Assembly: GCF_020783655.1 (NCBI RefSeq)
Contig: NZ_JAJGQH010000005.1
Coordinates: forward strand, 186,001-250,000
DNA from: Xanthomonas melonis
GTDB lineage: Bacteria > Pseudomonadota > Gammaproteobacteria > Xanthomonadales > Xanthomonadaceae
Length of the DNA: 64,000 nucleotides
Direction: 5' to 3'
Positions within the stretch are counted from its first letter, which is position 1. Each line of letters starts with the position of its first letter. A program made the translations under genes and the position numbers. Below, piece after piece: positions 46,201 to 57,390 of the stretch. The notes beneath the pieces are model-generated. The model worked only from the letters and a program-made list of their open reading frames with translations. It did not search any database and was not told where the DNA came from.

Positions 46201-47256
46201 ATGTATTCGCTTGCCCGCCCCCTGCTGTTTTCCCTGGATGCCGAACGCGCCCACGCGCTGGCATTGCGCTCGATCGAGACCGCCTACCGCGCCGGCACCA
46301 TCGCGCTGCTGGCCAGGCGCCCGGTGCCGCTGCCCACGCCCGCCTTCGGGCTGATGTTTCCCAATCCGGTCGGGCTCGGCGCCGGGCTGGACAAGAATGG
46401 CGAACATATCGACGCGCTGATGGCGCTGGGCTTTGGCTTCGTCGAGATCGGCACAGTGACCCCGCGCGCGCAGGAGGGCAATCCGAAGCCACGCATGTTC
46501 CGCCTGCCCGAGTATCAGGCGGTGATCAACCGCATGGGCTTCAACAATCTGGGTGTGGATGCGCTGGTGGCCAATGTGCAGCGTGCGCGCCGGCGCGACG
46601 GCCTGCTCGGCATCAACATCGGCAAGAACAAGGACACCCCCAACGAAGAGGCCACAGGCGATTACCGCTACTGCATGGAGCGGGTGTACCCCCTGGCCGA
46701 CTACATCACCGTCAACATCTCCTCGCCCAATACCGCCGGACTGCGCGAGCTACAGGAAGAACAGGCGCTGCGGCGCCTGATCGCCGAGCTGCGCGAAACC
46801 CAGGAAGCGCTGGGCGCGCAACATGGCAAGCGCGTGCCGATGCTGGTGAAGGTGGCGCCGGACCTCAACGACCGCGACATCGATGCGGCCGCGCGCGTAT
46901 TGGCCGATCTGGCCGTGGACGGCGTGATCGCCACCAACACCACGGTCACGCGCACGCTGGTGGCCAATCACCCGCTGGCCGCCGAGGCCGGTGGTCTGTC
47001 CGGCGCACCGCTGCTGGGGCAGTCCACCCTGGTGCTGCGCCGCCTGCGCGCGCGCCTGCCCGAAGCGATTCCGCTGATCGGCGTGGGCGGCATCACCTCC
47101 GGCGCCGATGCGGTGGCGAAAATGGCCGCTGGCGCGAGTCTGGTGCAGTGCTATAGCGGCCTGGTGTATCGCGGGCCACCGCTGATCGGCGAATGCGTGG
47201 ATGCGATCCGCCGCCGCCGCGAGGCACCCAGCGGTGGAGCGGTGTCGCCGCTATGA
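46201..47256 (+). CDS. pyrD: Dihydroorotate dehydrogenase (quinone), class 2
   Basis: Fourth step of pyrimidine synthesis, oxidising dihydroorotate with FMN and passing electrons to membrane quinone. 351 residues with the amphipathic N-terminal helix [43 protein letters not shown], the catalytic Ser in [12 protein letters not shown] (about 175), KVAPDL, and [19 protein letters not shown]. It starts five bases after the methyltransferase stop and overlaps murB by ATGA. Confidence 0.96.
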   Translation: MYSLARPLLFSLDAERAHALALRSIETAYRAGTIALLARRPVPLPTPAFGLMFPNPVGLGAGLDKNGEHIDALMALGFGFVEIGTVTPRAQEGNPKPRMFRLPEYQAVINRMGFNNLGVDALVANVQRARRRDGLLGINIGKNKDTPNEEATGDYRYCMERVYPLADYITVNISSPNTAGLRELQEEQALRRLIAELRETQEALGAQHGKRVPMLVKVAPDLNDRDIDAAARVLADLAVDGVIATNTTVTRTLVANHPLAAEAGGLSGAPLLGQSTLVLRRLRARLPEAIPLIGVGGITSGADAVAKMAAGASLVQCYSGLVYRGPPLIGECVDAIRRRREAPSGGAVSPL

Positions 47257-48305
47257 GCGAGGCCGTGCAACCGGGCTGGCGCCTGAGCGAACACGCCTCG
47301 CTGCGTGAATTGAACACGTTTCATGTGGAGGCCACCGCACGCTGGCTGCTGCGCATCGACACGCCCGGGGCCTTGCCGCAGGCGCTGGCAGCGCCGCAGA
47401 TCGCGGGCGAACCGCTGCTGGTGCTGGGCAGCGGCAGCAACGTGCTGCTGGCCGGCGACCCGCCGGGTTGCGTGCTGTGTTTCGACAACCGCGACATCGC
47501 GATCATTGCGCACCATGCCGACCACGCCATCGTGCGTGCCGGTGCCGGCGCGAACTGGCATGCGCTGGTGCTGTATTCGCTGCAGCAGGGCCTGTCGGGC
47601 CTGGAGAATCTGGCGCTGATCCCCGGTACCGTGGGCGCCAGCCCGATCCAGAACATCGGCGCATACGGTGCGCAGGTGGGCGAGTTCATCCACGCGGTGG
47701 AGGCCTTCGATCGGCAGAGCCAGCAGTTCGTGCGACTGGCTGCAGACGACTGCGCATTCGGCTACCGCGACAGCGTGTTCAAGCAGCAGCCCGAGCGTTA
47801 CCTGATCGTGGCGGTGGAGTTCAACCTGCCGCTGCTGCACGAACTACGGCTGGACTACGCGGGCATCCGCGAGGAACTGGCCAGCATGGGGGCCGAGCTG
47901 GCCGGTGCGGCCGAGGTGGCGCAGGCGGTGATCAACATCCGCCGGCGCAAGCTGCCGGATCCGGATGTGCTGGGCAATGCCGGCAGTTTCTTCAAGAACC
48001 CATTGCTGCCGAGCGAGCAGATCGCCGCCTTGCAGGCCAGCTTCGCCGAGCTGCCGGTGTACCCAGGCGAGCACGCCGGCCAGGGCAAGTTGTCGGCGGC
48101 GTGGTTGATCGAGCAATGCGGCTGGAAGGGGCGGCGCGAAGGCGATGCCGGCGTGTCGCCCGATCACGCGCTGGTGCTGGTCAACTACGGCACTGCCAGC
48201 GGCGCGCAGCTGCTGGATTTCGCGCGGCGCATCGCCGAATCGGTGCGCGAGCGCTACTCGGTGATCCTGGAGCCGGAGCCGCGCATCATCGGAGCGCATT
48301 GGTGA
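47253..48305 (+). CDS. murB: UDP-N-acetylenolpyruvoylglucosamine reductase
   Basis: Reduces UDP-GlcNAc-enolpyruvate to UDP-MurNAc in peptidoglycan synthesis, using FAD and NADPH. 350 residues: [12 protein letters not shown] loop LGSGSNVLL (58-66), [17 protein letters not shown], and the catalytic Ser in [10 protein letters not shown] (245). This is the long E. coli-type MurB. ATG 47253 overlaps the pyrD stop. Confidence 0.96.
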   Translation: MSEAVQPGWRLSEHASLRELNTFHVEATARWLLRIDTPGALPQALAAPQIAGEPLLVLGSGSNVLLAGDPPGCVLCFDNRDIAIIAHHADHAIVRAGAGANWHALVLYSLQQGLSGLENLALIPGTVGASPIQNIGAYGAQVGEFIHAVEAFDRQSQQFVRLAADDCAFGYRDSVFKQQPERYLIVAVEFNLPLLHELRLDYAGIREELASMGAELAGAAEVAQAVINIRRRKLPDPDVLGNAGSFFKNPLLPSEQIAALQASFAELPVYPGEHAGQGKLSAAWLIEQCGWKGRREGDAGVSPDHALVLVNYGTASGAQLLDFARRIAESVRERYSVILEPEPRIIGAHW

Positions 48306-49210
48306 CGGCAGCGCCGGCGCCGATACGCGCCGCCATCTGGATGCTGATCAGCACGCTCGCCTTCGGGCTGATGGCCATCAGCATCCGCCTGGCGTCCGCG
48401 CACATCCCCACCACCGAGATCGCGTTCTTCCGCAATGCCTTCGGCTTGCTGGCACTGTTGCCATTGATCGTGCGTCCGGGCAAGCCGCTGCCGCGCACAC
48501 GCCAGCTGCCGCAATACTTCGCCCGCACCCTGATCGGCCTGGCCTCGATGCTGTGCGGATTCTGGGCGATCGGGCATCTGCCGTTGTCGCAGGCCATCTC
48601 GCTGTCCTACTCCACCCCTTTGTTCGTCACCGTGCTGGCAGTGGTGTGGCTGCAGGAACAAGTGCGCATGCGGCGCTGGCTGGCGGTGGCGGCGGGCTTC
48701 ATCGGTGTGCTGGTGATCCTGCGACCGGGCTCGTCCACCTTCAGCCCGGGCCTGCTGGTGGCGCTGCTGGCGGCAGTGATCAGCGCCATCGTCGCGATCC
48801 AGATCAAGCAGCTCTCGCGCAGCGACGATTCGGATACGGTGGTGTTCTACACCTACGTGTTCTGGGTGCCGATGTCGCTGCTGCCCGCGCTGTTCCAGTG
48901 GAGCTGGCCGCAGGGCATCGACTGGCTGTGGCTGCTGGCCACCGGCATCTTCGGCACCGCCGGGCAGTTGTTCTGGACGCGCGCGCTCAAGCTGGGCGAA
49001 GTCTCGGCATTGCAGCCGATCAGCTTCATGCAGCTGCCGCTGGTGGCGCTGTTGGGATGGTGGCTGTTCGGCGAGGCGATCGAACGCCATACCCTGATCG
49101 GTGCGGCCATCATCATCGGCGCCAACGTCTACATCGCCCACCGCGAAGCCGTGCTGGCGCGCCGTGCCGCCACCCATGCGCCGGTGGAAGGCGCCAAACC
49201 GGGCGAGTAG
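48302..49210 (+). CDS. EamA-family (drug/metabolite) transporter
   Basis: 302 residues with ten predicted membrane helices in two EamA repeats (for example [22 protein letters not shown], and [42 protein letters not shown]). Start GTG 48302 overlaps the murB stop as GTGA. Substrate unknown. Last gene of the coupled string DUF4190-methyltransferase-pyrD-murB-eamA. Confidence 0.88.
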   Translation: MTAAPAPIRAAIWMLISTLAFGLMAISIRLASAHIPTTEIAFFRNAFGLLALLPLIVRPGKPLPRTRQLPQYFARTLIGLASMLCGFWAIGHLPLSQAISLSYSTPLFVTVLAVVWLQEQVRMRRWLAVAAGFIGVLVILRPGSSTFSPGLLVALLAAVISAIVAIQIKQLSRSDDSDTVVFYTYVFWVPMSLLPALFQWSWPQGIDWLWLLATGIFGTAGQLFWTRALKLGEVSALQPISFMQLPLVALLGWWLFGEAIERHTLIGAAIIIGANVYIAHREAVLARRAATHAPVEGAKPGE

Positions 49211-49365
49211 GCGCGGCCGACCATCCTGCTGCGCAGTCGCCCGACCGGCGCGGCAGGTACCCGGAATTCTCTTAGCACCCGTACACTCCCGGGTCTGGAT
49301 GCGTCGTCCACGCCCTACCCGGCAACGCTTCGCAACGTTGTGTTCGCCACTCCAGGGCCTACGGC

Positions 49366-50085
49366 ATGCCACCCGCACCCACCGCGTTGAAACCCGTCAA
49401 GACGCTTGGCCTGATCGGCGGCATGAGCTGGGAATCCACCCAGACCTATTACCGGCTGATCAATCAGGCGGTGCGGCGCGACTGTGGCGGTCTGCATTCG
49501 GCCAGGCTGGTGCTGTACAGCGTGGATTTTCAGACCATCGAACGACTGCAACAGGCCGGCGACTGGGACGCGGCCGGCGATGCCATGGCGGACGCTGCGC
49601 GTGCACTGCAGGCGGCCGGTGCCGAGCTGCTGGTGCTGTGCACCAACACCATGCACTGCGTGGCCGATGCCATCACCGCGGCCACGTCGGTGCCGCTGTT
49701 GCATATCGCCGACGCCACCGCCGATGCGCTGAATGCCGCAGGCATCACCCGCGTCGGGCTATTGGGAACGCGCTTCACCATGGAGCAGCCGTTCTACCGC
49801 CTGCGCCTGCAAGCACGCGGCCTGCAGGTACTGGTCCCGCCGGAGGCGGCACGCGCGCAGCTGCACCGGGTGATCCACGAAGAATTGTGCCAGGGCGTGA
49901 TCCAGGCATCCTCGCGCCTGCTGTTCCGCCAGATCATGGCCGGCCTGGTCGCCGATGGCGCGCAGGCCATCGTGCTGGGCTGCACCGAGATCGCGCTGCT
50001 GGTGGACGCCAGCGACGCCCATGTACCGTTGTTCGATACCACCGCCCTGCATGCCGAAGCGGCAGCGCGGGCCAGCCTGGGCTGA
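49366..50085 (+). CDS. Aspartate/glutamate racemase family protein
   Basis: 239 residues. N-terminal KTLGLIGGMSWESTQTYYRLIN, first catalytic Cys in LVLCTNTMH, second in AIVLGCTEIALLV: the two-cysteine Asp/Glu racemase architecture, closest to YgeA-type broad-specificity racemases. Alone on the plus strand with ATG 49366. D-amino-acid supply for cell wall or signalling is the expected role. Confidence 0.88.
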   Translation: MPPAPTALKPVKTLGLIGGMSWESTQTYYRLINQAVRRDCGGLHSARLVLYSVDFQTIERLQQAGDWDAAGDAMADAARALQAAGAELLVLCTNTMHCVADAITAATSVPLLHIADATADALNAAGITRVGLLGTRFTMEQPFYRLRLQARGLQVLVPPEAARAQLHRVIHEELCQGVIQASSRLLFRQIMAGLVADGAQAIVLGCTEIALLVDASDAHVPLFDTTALHAEAAARASLG

Positions 50086-50219
50086 GCGCGGCGGCCGGTT
50101 CGTATTTGCGCACACGCCGGCAAGTACGCCGCGCCGTACCGCCAGCAGGGCCGCGCTAGCATGGCGGCACATCGACGCGCGGCGTTGCGCGCGTCCCACG
50201 CCTACAAGGATGCCTGCCA

Positions 50220-51533
50220 GTGACCACTGACTCGCTCTCGCCCGCCGCCCCCAGGCCCCTGCGCGCGAGCGACTACAAGACCCTGGCGTTGTCGGCACTG
50301 GGCGGGGCACTGGAACTGTATGACTTCATCATCTTCATCTTCTTCGCCGCCGTGCTGGGCCAGCTGTTCTTCCCGCCCGGCATTCCAGAGTGGATGCGGC
50401 AGCTGCAGACCTTTGGCATCTTTGCGGCCGGCTACCTGGTGCGGCCGCTCGGCGGCATGGTGATGGCCCATTTCGGCGACCTGGTCGGCCGCAAACGCAT
50501 GTTCGCCTTGAGCCTGTTGCTGATGGCACTGCCCACGCTGTGCATCGGCCTGTTGCCGACCTACGCGCAGATCGGCATGGCAGCGCCGCTCTTGCTGCTG
50601 GCCGCGTGCCTGTTGCAGGGCGCCGCGATCGGCGGCGAAGTGCCCAGCGCCTGGGTCTTCGTGGCCGAGCATGTGCCATCACATCGCACCGGGCTGGCCT
50701 GCGGCACGCTGACTGCCGGCCTGGCTGGTGGCGTGCTGCTTGGCTCACTGGGCGCCGGCGCGCTCAACCGCTACTTCACCACTGCCGAGATCGCCGACTA
50801 CGCTTGGCGCCTGCCGTTCCTCGCCGGCGGGGTGTTCGGGCTGATATCGGTCTATCTGCGGCGCTGGCTGCACGAAACGCCGGTGTTTGCAGAGCTGGTC
50901 GCCATGCGCGCGCTCGCACGCGAGACCCCGCTCAAGCTGGTGCTGCGCGATCATCGGCGCGGCGTACTGCGGTCACTGGCACTGACCTGGATGGTGGCCG
51001 GCGGCGTGCTGGTGGTGTCGTTGATGACGCCCGGCCTGTTGCAGAGCAGCTATCACTACCCGGCGGCGGTGGCGCTGCAGGCCAACAGCCTGGCGATCGT
51101 GCTGCAGGCGCTGGGTTCGGTGGTGGCCGGTACGTTGGCCGACCGCCATGGCAACGGACGCGTGCTGCTCATCGGCAGCCTGTTGCTCGGTGTAGCGGCG
51201 TGGCTGTTCTATCGCCTGGCCGGCGATCCGCAGCTGGTGTTTCCGCTGTACGCGCTACTGGGCGCGGCACTGGGCATCCTGGGCGTGATCCCGCGCATCA
51301 TGGTCGAGATGTTCCCGCCGGCGGTGCGCCTGTCCGGCGTGTCGTTCGCCTACAACCTGGGCTATGCCGTCTTCGGCGGGCTGACGCCGCTGCTGGTGGT
51401 GATGCTGGTCAAGCAGCACCCGATGGGCGCGGGCTATTACGTGATGCTGCTCGCGCTGATCGGCAGCGTGACCGGCCTGCAGCTGCTGCGCCATGCCCCC
51501 GCAAAGAATCACTCCCTGCGGGGCCAGGCATAG
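50220..51533 (+). CDS. MFS transporter, metabolite:H+ symporter type
   Basis: 437 residues, twelve membrane helices. The ALGGALELYDFIIFIFFAAVLGQLFFP start, AAGYLVRPLGGMVMAHFGDLVGRKRMF loop and GGEVPSAWVFVAEHVPSHRTGLACG stretch match the proline/betaine and citrate H+ symporter family (MHS). GTG 50220 with AAGGA upstream; a nearby ATG is out of frame. Substrate cannot be read from sequence. Confidence 0.88.
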   Translation: MTTDSLSPAAPRPLRASDYKTLALSALGGALELYDFIIFIFFAAVLGQLFFPPGIPEWMRQLQTFGIFAAGYLVRPLGGMVMAHFGDLVGRKRMFALSLLLMALPTLCIGLLPTYAQIGMAAPLLLLAACLLQGAAIGGEVPSAWVFVAEHVPSHRTGLACGTLTAGLAGGVLLGSLGAGALNRYFTTAEIADYAWRLPFLAGGVFGLISVYLRRWLHETPVFAELVAMRALARETPLKLVLRDHRRGVLRSLALTWMVAGGVLVVSLMTPGLLQSSYHYPAAVALQANSLAIVLQALGSVVAGTLADRHGNGRVLLIGSLLLGVAAWLFYRLAGDPQLVFPLYALLGAALGILGVIPRIMVEMFPPAVRLSGVSFAYNLGYAVFGGLTPLLVVMLVKQHPMGAGYYVMLLALIGSVTGLQLLRHAPAKNHSLRGQA

Positions 51534-51649
51534 CGCTCATCGCAGCATCCACGCGGACACTGCAGTCCGAGGCAGCCGCTCGACACTGCAATTCCAGCGC
51601 TGCTGCATGACCGCCCATGCCCCGCCGTCATCCATGCAGGTGATCCAGC

Positions 51650-51922
51650 TCAGGCAGCACCACCGCTGGCTGCGCCCCCATTGTTGTAAGACTGATGCGG
51701 CATGCCGGCCGGGATGTAGAGAAAGTCACCGGGTGCGACCACCGCGTGATGTTCTAGTGCCGCGCCGTACCAGACCTTGGACGTGCCGGTCAGCGCATGG
51801 ATGGCTGTTCGTGCGCCGCATGCAGGTGTGGACTGCACGAGATCCAGGCAGACATCGATGGGCATGCAATGCGCCCATCCATCTGCTGGCGCCTGGCTGA
51901 AATAGCGAAGAACTGGATGCAC
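51650..51922 (-). pseudogene. Cupin-domain remnant
   Basis: A 90-residue frame whose middle, GTSKVWYGAALEHHAVVAPGDFLYIPAGMPHQSYN, is the second half of a cupin metal-binding barrel. The first cupin motif (GxxxxxHxH...E) is missing and the end after SYNNGG is unlike the family. It looks like a truncated copy, probably non-functional. Confidence 0.55.
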
Positions 51923-52636
51923 TCAGGTCGACACGCGAACGCGACGCCAATGCGGGCGCCGCGTGCCGCGGAACATCACCAGATACAGGCCGACCACCCA
52001 CACCAGCGCCGCCGACCAGCCGCCCAGGATGTCGGAGGGGTAATGCACGCCCAGGTAGATGCGCGACACGCCGACCAGCAACGCGAACGCACTGGCCACG
52101 ATGGTCACCGGCCAACGCCAGCGGGTGCGCCAGGCCAGTGCGATGACCACCGCCGCCAGGGTCATCGAGCCCATCGCGTGGCCGCTGGGAAAGCTGAAAG
52201 TGCTCTCCGGCGCGATCGATTCCCACAGGCTCGGCCGGTCGCGCTGGAAGAACTGCTTGGCGCCCATGTTGAGCAAGGCCGAACCGCCGAAGCCCAACGC
52301 CGCGAAGGTTCCTTCGCGCCAGCGCCGCAGCGCCAGCAGCACCAGCACGATGCCGACATCGGCCGGGATCACGCCGTACTGGTAACCGATCCTGGAGATC
52401 ACCCCGAAAAATGTATCCAGCGTCGGGGTGGCAATGCTGCGCAGACTCCACAGCAAGGGTTCGTCGAAATAGAAGTTTTCCAGCTCGTGGACTTCGTCGG
52501 CCAGGTCCACGAACAGGCCCAGCGGCACCAGCACGCCGACGAACAACAGCCCCATGCGCCATGCGTTACGGCGCAACCACGCCTTGAACCCGGCCGGCGA
52601 TTCAGCCGGCGCGTCGGACATAGGTGCGTTCGACAT
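51923..52636 (-). CDS. PAP2-family membrane phosphatase
   Basis: 237 residues, about six membrane helices, with all three phosphatase motifs: [19 protein letters not shown] and [12 protein letters not shown]. It dephosphorylates phosphatidic acid, undecaprenyl pyrophosphate or similar lipids. Start ATG 52636 (or 52621) lies inside the 3' end of ispG, so the two are translated together. Confidence 0.9.
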   Translation of the reverse strand: MSNAPMSDAPAESPAGFKAWLRRNAWRMGLLFVGVLVPLGLFVDLADEVHELENFYFDEPLLWSLRSIATPTLDTFFGVISRIGYQYGVIPADVGIVLVLLALRRWREGTFAALGFGGSALLNMGAKQFFQRDRPSLWESIAPESTFSFPSGHAMGSMTLAAVVIALAWRTRWRWPVTIVASAFALLVGVSRIYLGVHYPSDILGGWSAALVWVVGLYLVMFRGTRRPHWRRVRVST

Positions 52637-53867
52637 ACTGGTCGATCAGCGCGATGAAGTCCTGCGCGATGTTCTCGCCACGCAGGGTGACGGCCTTCTC
52701 ACCATCCACGAAGACCGGCGCCGATGGCGCTTCGCCGGTGCCCGGCAACGAGATGCCGATATTGGCGTGACGCGATTCGCCCGGCCCATTCACCACGCAG
52801 CCCATCACCGCCAGGGTCATGTTCTCCGCGCCGGGGTTGGAGATCTTCCATTCCGGCATGCGCGCGCGCACATGGCTCTGCACGACGCCTGCCAGCTCCT
52901 GGAAGAACTCGGAGGTGGTACGGCCGCAGCCCGGGCAGGCGGTGACCATTGGCGTGAAGGCGCGCTGGCCGGTGGTCTGCAGCAATTCCTGCGCCACCAC
53001 CACTTCCTGCGTGCGCGGCTGGCCCGGCTCGGGCGTCAGCGAAATACGGATGGTGTCGCCGATGCCTTCCTGCAGCAGTACGCTCAATGCCGCGGCCGAG
53101 GCCACGATGCCCTTGCTGCCGATGCCGGCTTCGGTCAGCCCCAGGTGCAACGCGAAATCGCAGCGGCTGGCCATGTCGCGGTACACCGCGATCAGCTCCT
53201 GCACGCCGGAGACCTTGGCCGACAGGATGATGCGCTCGCGCGGCAGGCCCAGTTCCACCGCCCGCTCGGCCGAATCCACCGCCGAGCGGATCAGCGCCTC
53301 GCGCAGCACGCGGCCGGCGTCCCAGGGCGACTCGCGCCTGGAGTTCTCGTCCATCAGCTGCGCCGCCAGCGACTGGTCCAGCGAGCCCCAGTTGGCGCCG
53401 ATGCGCACCGGCTTGTCGTACTTGATCGCGAATTCGATCAGCTGCCCGAACTGCAGGTCTTTCTTCTTGCCGAAGCCGACGTTGCCCGGGTTGATGCGGT
53501 ACTTGGCCAACGCTTGCGCACAGGCCGGCTCGGCGGCGAGCAGCTGATGGCCGTTGTAATGGAAGTCGCCGATCAACGGCACTTCGATCCCCATCATGCG
53601 CAGCTTGTCGACGATGCGCGGGATGGCGGCAGCGGACTCGGCGTTGTTGACGGTCAGGCGCACCATCTCCGAGCCAGCGCGCCACAGCTCGGCCACCTGC
53701 TTGACGCTGCCGGCGATGTCGGCGGTATCGGTATTGGTCATCGACTGGACGACCACCGGGTGGCCTCCACCCACGGTCACGCTGCCGATCCTGACGGCCT
53801 GGGTGATGCGACGCGGCCAGGCGGTGGCGTCGGCGGGAGGAGTTGGGCGGGTCACGGCGTCATGCAT
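52602..53867 (-). CDS. ispG: 4-hydroxy-3-methylbut-2-enyl-diphosphate synthase
   Basis: MEP-pathway enzyme (GcpE) that converts MEcPP to HMBPP with a [4Fe-4S] cluster. 421 residues. It opens with [24 protein letters not shown]; cluster cysteines lie in [12 protein letters not shown] (311, 314) and [10 protein letters not shown] (357), with the catalytic Glu at 364. Normal length for gammaproteobacterial IspG. Divergent from regB. Confidence 0.97.
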   Translation of the reverse strand: MHDAVTRPTPPADATAWPRRITQAVRIGSVTVGGGHPVVVQSMTNTDTADIAGSVKQVAELWRAGSEMVRLTVNNAESAAAIPRIVDKLRMMGIEVPLIGDFHYNGHQLLAAEPACAQALAKYRINPGNVGFGKKKDLQFGQLIEFAIKYDKPVRIGANWGSLDQSLAAQLMDENSRRESPWDAGRVLREALIRSAVDSAERAVELGLPRERIILSAKVSGVQELIAVYRDMASRCDFALHLGLTEAGIGSKGIVASAAALSVLLQEGIGDTIRISLTPEPGQPRTQEVVVAQELLQTTGQRAFTPMVTACPGCGRTTSEFFQELAGVVQSHVRARMPEWKISNPGAENMTLAVMGCVVNGPGESRHANIGISLPGTGEAPSAPVFVDGEKAVTLRGENIAQDFIALIDQYVERTYVRRAG

Positions 53868-53987
53868 CGGCGTATTTTAGCCTGTCCTCCGTCCGCTCAC
53901 AGCTGAAGCGTGCTGCGGGCCGTCCTGCCGGCCGATGCGACGGTTTGTCGCAGGCCGCCACTGCCCCGAGCGCATAGCATTGTGGCG

Positions 53988-55214
53988 ATGAACAGCTCCG
54001 ACGCCTCCTTCCTGCGGACCCTGTGCAGCCTGCGCTGGCTGGCCACGGCCGGCCAGGCCGCCACCATCCTGGTCGCCACCGGCCTGATGGGCCTGAACCT
54101 GCCGCAGCAACCGCTGTGGGCCGGCGTAGCCGCACTGGCGGTGTTCAACCTGTATGCGCAGTTGCGCGTCGCCCACCGCAGCGCGGTCGGCCCGGCCACC
54201 GAATTCGGCCACATCCTGGTCGATGTCACCGTGCTGACCTGGATGGTGGGCTGGAGCGGCGGCATCGCCAATCCGTTCGGCTCGCTGTTCCTGGTGCTGA
54301 TCGCGCTGGCCGCACTGGCCCTGCCATTGGGCTGGGCGATGGCGGTGGCGGCGTCGTGCGTGGCCGGCTACGTGATCAGCGCAGCGTTCGGCCTGCCGCT
54401 GCCGTACGGCAGCTTCGATCCGCTGAGCCTGCACATGTGGGGCATGGCGGCCAACTTCCTGCTCTCCACCGTGGTGGTGCTGGCCTTCGCCACGCGGTTG
54501 GCGCTATCGATGCGCGAACGCGAACGCGAGATCTCCACCCTGCGCGAGCGCTTCGCCCGCAACGAGGGCATCGTGGCGCTGGCCACGCATGCGGCGTCGG
54601 TGGCGCACGAACTCAACACCCCGCTGGCGACGATGACGCTGCTGGTGGACGATATCGCCGACCAATGCGATCAGGCCGAGTTGCGCGAGGACCTGGACAC
54701 CTTGCGCGAGCTGCTGGTGCAGTGCCACGAGCGCGTGCTGGCGCTGGCCGCACCGGCCGACAACGGCCATCTGAGCCGCGAAGTCGCGGTGAAGGAAGTG
54801 CTGGAGCAATGGCGGCTGGTGCGCCCCACCATCGAGCTGCGCCGCAACGAGGACGCCCCGATGCGCTTGCTGTTGCAGCCAGGCGTCGGCCACCTGTTGA
54901 TGGTATTGCTCAACAATGCCGCCGATGCCGGCGAGCGGGCCGGCCGCCCGCAGATCGACCTCACGCTTCGAGTGGAAGACGATCACCTCAGCGGCGAGGT
55001 GCGCGACTACGGGCCCGGCTTCGACACCGCGCAGGCCATGCTGCCCGGTACCTTGTTCAACAGCGGCAAACACGACGGCATGGGCGTTGGCCTGGCCTTG
55101 TCGCATGCCACCGTCGAACGCCTGCAGGGCGAGCTGTGGATGCTGCCCGCCGAAGGCAGCGGTGCCCGCGTCGGGTTCCGGCTGCCGCTTTCCGACCACG
55201 AGGTCCTGGCATGA
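53988..55214 (+). CDS. RegB/PrrB-type redox sensor histidine kinase
   Basis: 408 residues, about six N-terminal membrane helices. It holds the ubiquinone-site motif GGIANPF (91-97), the H-box VAHELNTPLATM with His207, Cys246 in the position of the redox-active cysteine that follows the H-box in RegB (LRELLVQCHERVL), and a C-terminal ATPase with LLNNAADAGERA, DYGPGF and GMGVGLALSHATVERL. ATG 53988. It overlaps the response regulator by ATGA. In other bacteria this pair senses quinone pool or aerobic electron flow and adjusts respiration. Confidence 0.9.
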   Translation: MNSSDASFLRTLCSLRWLATAGQAATILVATGLMGLNLPQQPLWAGVAALAVFNLYAQLRVAHRSAVGPATEFGHILVDVTVLTWMVGWSGGIANPFGSLFLVLIALAALALPLGWAMAVAASCVAGYVISAAFGLPLPYGSFDPLSLHMWGMAANFLLSTVVVLAFATRLALSMREREREISTLRERFARNEGIVALATHAASVAHELNTPLATMTLLVDDIADQCDQAELREDLDTLRELLVQCHERVLALAAPADNGHLSREVAVKEVLEQWRLVRPTIELRRNEDAPMRLLLQPGVGHLLMVLLNNAADAGERAGRPQIDLTLRVEDDHLSGEVRDYGPGFDTAQAMLPGTLFNSGKHDGMGVGLALSHATVERLQGELWMLPAEGSGARVGFRLPLSDHEVLA

Positions 55215-55789
55215 CAAGCACTCCGATCCGTACCGGCCTGTTGGTCGACGACGACACCTTGTACCTGCGCACGCTGCAGCGCAGCCTGGCACGCCGCGGC
55301 GTGGAAACCCTGACCGCCACCGATGCCGCCAGCGCGCTCGCCACTGCGCGCAGCGCATTGCCGGACTTCGCCCTGATCGATCTCAAGCTCGGCCACGATT
55401 CCGGGCTGAGCCTGATCCAGCCGCTGCGCGAGATCCGCGCCGACATGCGCATCCTGCTGGTCACCGGCTACGCCAGCATCGCCACCGCGGTGGAAGCCAT
55501 CAAACTCGGCGCCGACGATTACCTGCCCAAGCCGGCCAACATCCCGACCATCATGCGGGCGCTGGGCGAAGAGGACGACGACCTGCCCGAGCCGGATGAG
55601 GAAGAGGCCGCACAGGACATGATGACCCCGCTCAGCCGCCTGCAGTGGGAGCACATCCAGCAGGCGCTGCACGAAACCGGCGGCAACGTGTCCGCGGCCG
55701 CGCGTCTGCTGGGCATGCACCGCCGCTCGCTGCAGCGCAAGCTGACCAAACGGCCGAGCCCCGGGCCGCTGCGCGAACCCGGGCGCTGA
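55211..55789 (+). CDS. RegA/PrrA-type response regulator
   Basis: 192 residues. Receiver with DDD near the start (LLVDDDTLYLR), phospho-acceptor Asp in FALIDLKLGHDSG, Thr in LLVTGYASI and Lys in DDYLPKPAN; then an acidic linker and a Fis-type helix-turn-helix GGNVSAAARLLGMHRRSLQRKLTKR, the RegA/PrrA layout. Overlaps the kinase gene by ATGA. The Pro-rich tail is slightly longer than usual. Confidence 0.93.
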   Translation: MTSTPIRTGLLVDDDTLYLRTLQRSLARRGVETLTATDAASALATARSALPDFALIDLKLGHDSGLSLIQPLREIRADMRILLVTGYASIATAVEAIKLGADDYLPKPANIPTIMRALGEEDDDLPEPDEEEAAQDMMTPLSRLQWEHIQQALHETGGNVSAAARLLGMHRRSLQRKLTKRPSPGPLREPGR

Positions 55790-55975
55790 TCGCCCTGGAG
55801 GCCGCACCCGAACATGCGCCAGGGCGTCCAGCCAGGCGCGGTCGGCGAAGGCGCTGCGCTCACCGCCAGCCGGGCGCGGCCGGTGACCGGAACCGGCAGA
55901 TGTCGCGCGCACGTTCCCGATGACCGCGCGCGGCCGCCCCACCCGACGACTGCGCGCCATGTTCCGTTGGCCGCT

Positions 55976-56968
55976 TCAGCGCCGCCTGGTACCGAAGACG
56001 CTGGCCTTGCGCGAGGTCGCCCGAATACCGTCCGGGCCCTCGATCAGGGTGCGCCCCCAGCTGCTCAGGCGGGCCGGATCCCAGCCCAGCACGATATCCA
56101 GCGACTGGTTGCTGCTGTCGTTGCCCGACCACGACCAGCCCATGTAGCCAACGCCGTACTCGCGCGCGCGGCGCATGATCGCCGCCTCGTCCACCTGCGC
56201 GCCGCGATGGTCGGCGCCGAACTCGCCTACCACCAGCGCCAGGCCGTTGCTGCGGAAGGCGCGCAGATAGCTGTCCACCGGCGCATCGCTGCCGAAGACT
56301 TCGTACATGTGCACGCTGAAAACCAGATTGCGGCGGCTGTCCTGGGCCAGCAACGCCGCGGCGTTGTCGCGCATGTAGAACTGCCAGTCCTGGCCCCAGT
56401 TGGGTGCGTCCACCATCAACGCATGGGTCAGGCCGGCATTGCGCAGCGTGGCGATGGCACGCGCGTGCCCGGTCACCCATTCGCTGGCGCTGAGCCGGTT
56501 GCCGAACGGCTCGTTACCGATATTGATGATGACGTAATCCTCCTGCCCCACCAGCGCACCGCGCACGCTGGTCCAGTAGCTGGCGGCATTGGCCAGGCTG
56601 CCGGCGGCGCCCTCTTCGCCATAACCGGTGGTGTCGTGCACTTCCAGCACCGCGATCAGGCCCAGACTCTTGCAGCGCGCGATGATGCGCGCCACTTCCG
56701 CTTCCGGCGTGCGGTTCCAGCGATGGCCTGAGCTGAGCACCACGCGCACGCTGTTGGCGCCGGTGGCGGCGATCTGCGCCAGCGCCGTGTCGGTGCGGTC
56801 GGCGAACCAGGCATGCGGCAGATTGATTCCGCGCAACACCAGCGCACTGCCGTTGGACTCGCGTAATTGCGTGCCGGAAACGGAGAGACCGGCGTGGGCC
56901 AGCGACGTCAGCGCAAGCCCGGCAACCAGCAGCACGGCGCGCTGCGCCAGGCGATTGAAGATGTTCAT
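55976..56968 (-). CDS. Secreted GH5 glycoside hydrolase (endo-mannanase/cellulase type)
   Basis: 330 residues from ATG 56968 (GGAG 6 bases upstream); signal peptide to about residue 26 (TSLAHA). GH5 catalytic Glu in INIGNEPFGN (153) and nucleophile Glu in LVVGEFGAD (249). The VLEVHDTTGYGE segment resembles GH5 subfamily 8 beta-mannanases more than cellulases. A longer frame to 57361 is not coding. It is expected to cut plant mannan outside the cell. Confidence 0.88.
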   Translation of the reverse strand: MNIFNRLAQRAVLLVAGLALTSLAHAGLSVSGTQLRESNGSALVLRGINLPHAWFADRTDTALAQIAATGANSVRVVLSSGHRWNRTPEAEVARIIARCKSLGLIAVLEVHDTTGYGEEGAAGSLANAASYWTSVRGALVGQEDYVIINIGNEPFGNRLSASEWVTGHARAIATLRNAGLTHALMVDAPNWGQDWQFYMRDNAAALLAQDSRRNLVFSVHMYEVFGSDAPVDSYLRAFRSNGLALVVGEFGADHRGAQVDEAAIMRRAREYGVGYMGWSWSGNDSSNQSLDIVLGWDPARLSSWGRTLIEGPDGIRATSRKASVFGTRRR

Positions 56969-57390
56969 GATCGGCTCCAGAAGATGGGGAACACGGGCAT
57001 GGCGGCGCGCGCGCGGCCGGGCCCGCAGTGGCCACCGTGCGCGAAGCACGATGGCGCGCGCCGCGCCCAGGTCACAGAACCGAAAAAACGCCTGGATGTG
57101 GACCGAGCGCGCAGACTGCCGTCGGCGAGCGCTGGTAACGTTAACTTTCGAGCGTCCGCGCGCAGGCGCAGGCCAGCCGATGCGCCCGAATCGCCTGCCG
57201 GCATGACGGGACGGGCTTTGCCCGCTCGCGCAGAGGCGTGTTGCAACGCGAAAACCGCGGCCCTTTGCCCGGACCAGCGGCGGACACGGACGTGCTTTGC
57301 CCTGCGCTGCACCATGCGATTGCGCTGCTGGCAGCTGAATAAGACGGGGCACGTGCGTCAAGCGAATGCGGCAGAGGCCGATAGAGCAAC
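56969..57390. other. Divergent intergenic region
   Basis: About 420 bases between the GH5 and EAL genes, which face away from each other. No credible gene. It should contain both promoters, but I cannot point to clear boxes. Confidence 0.5.
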
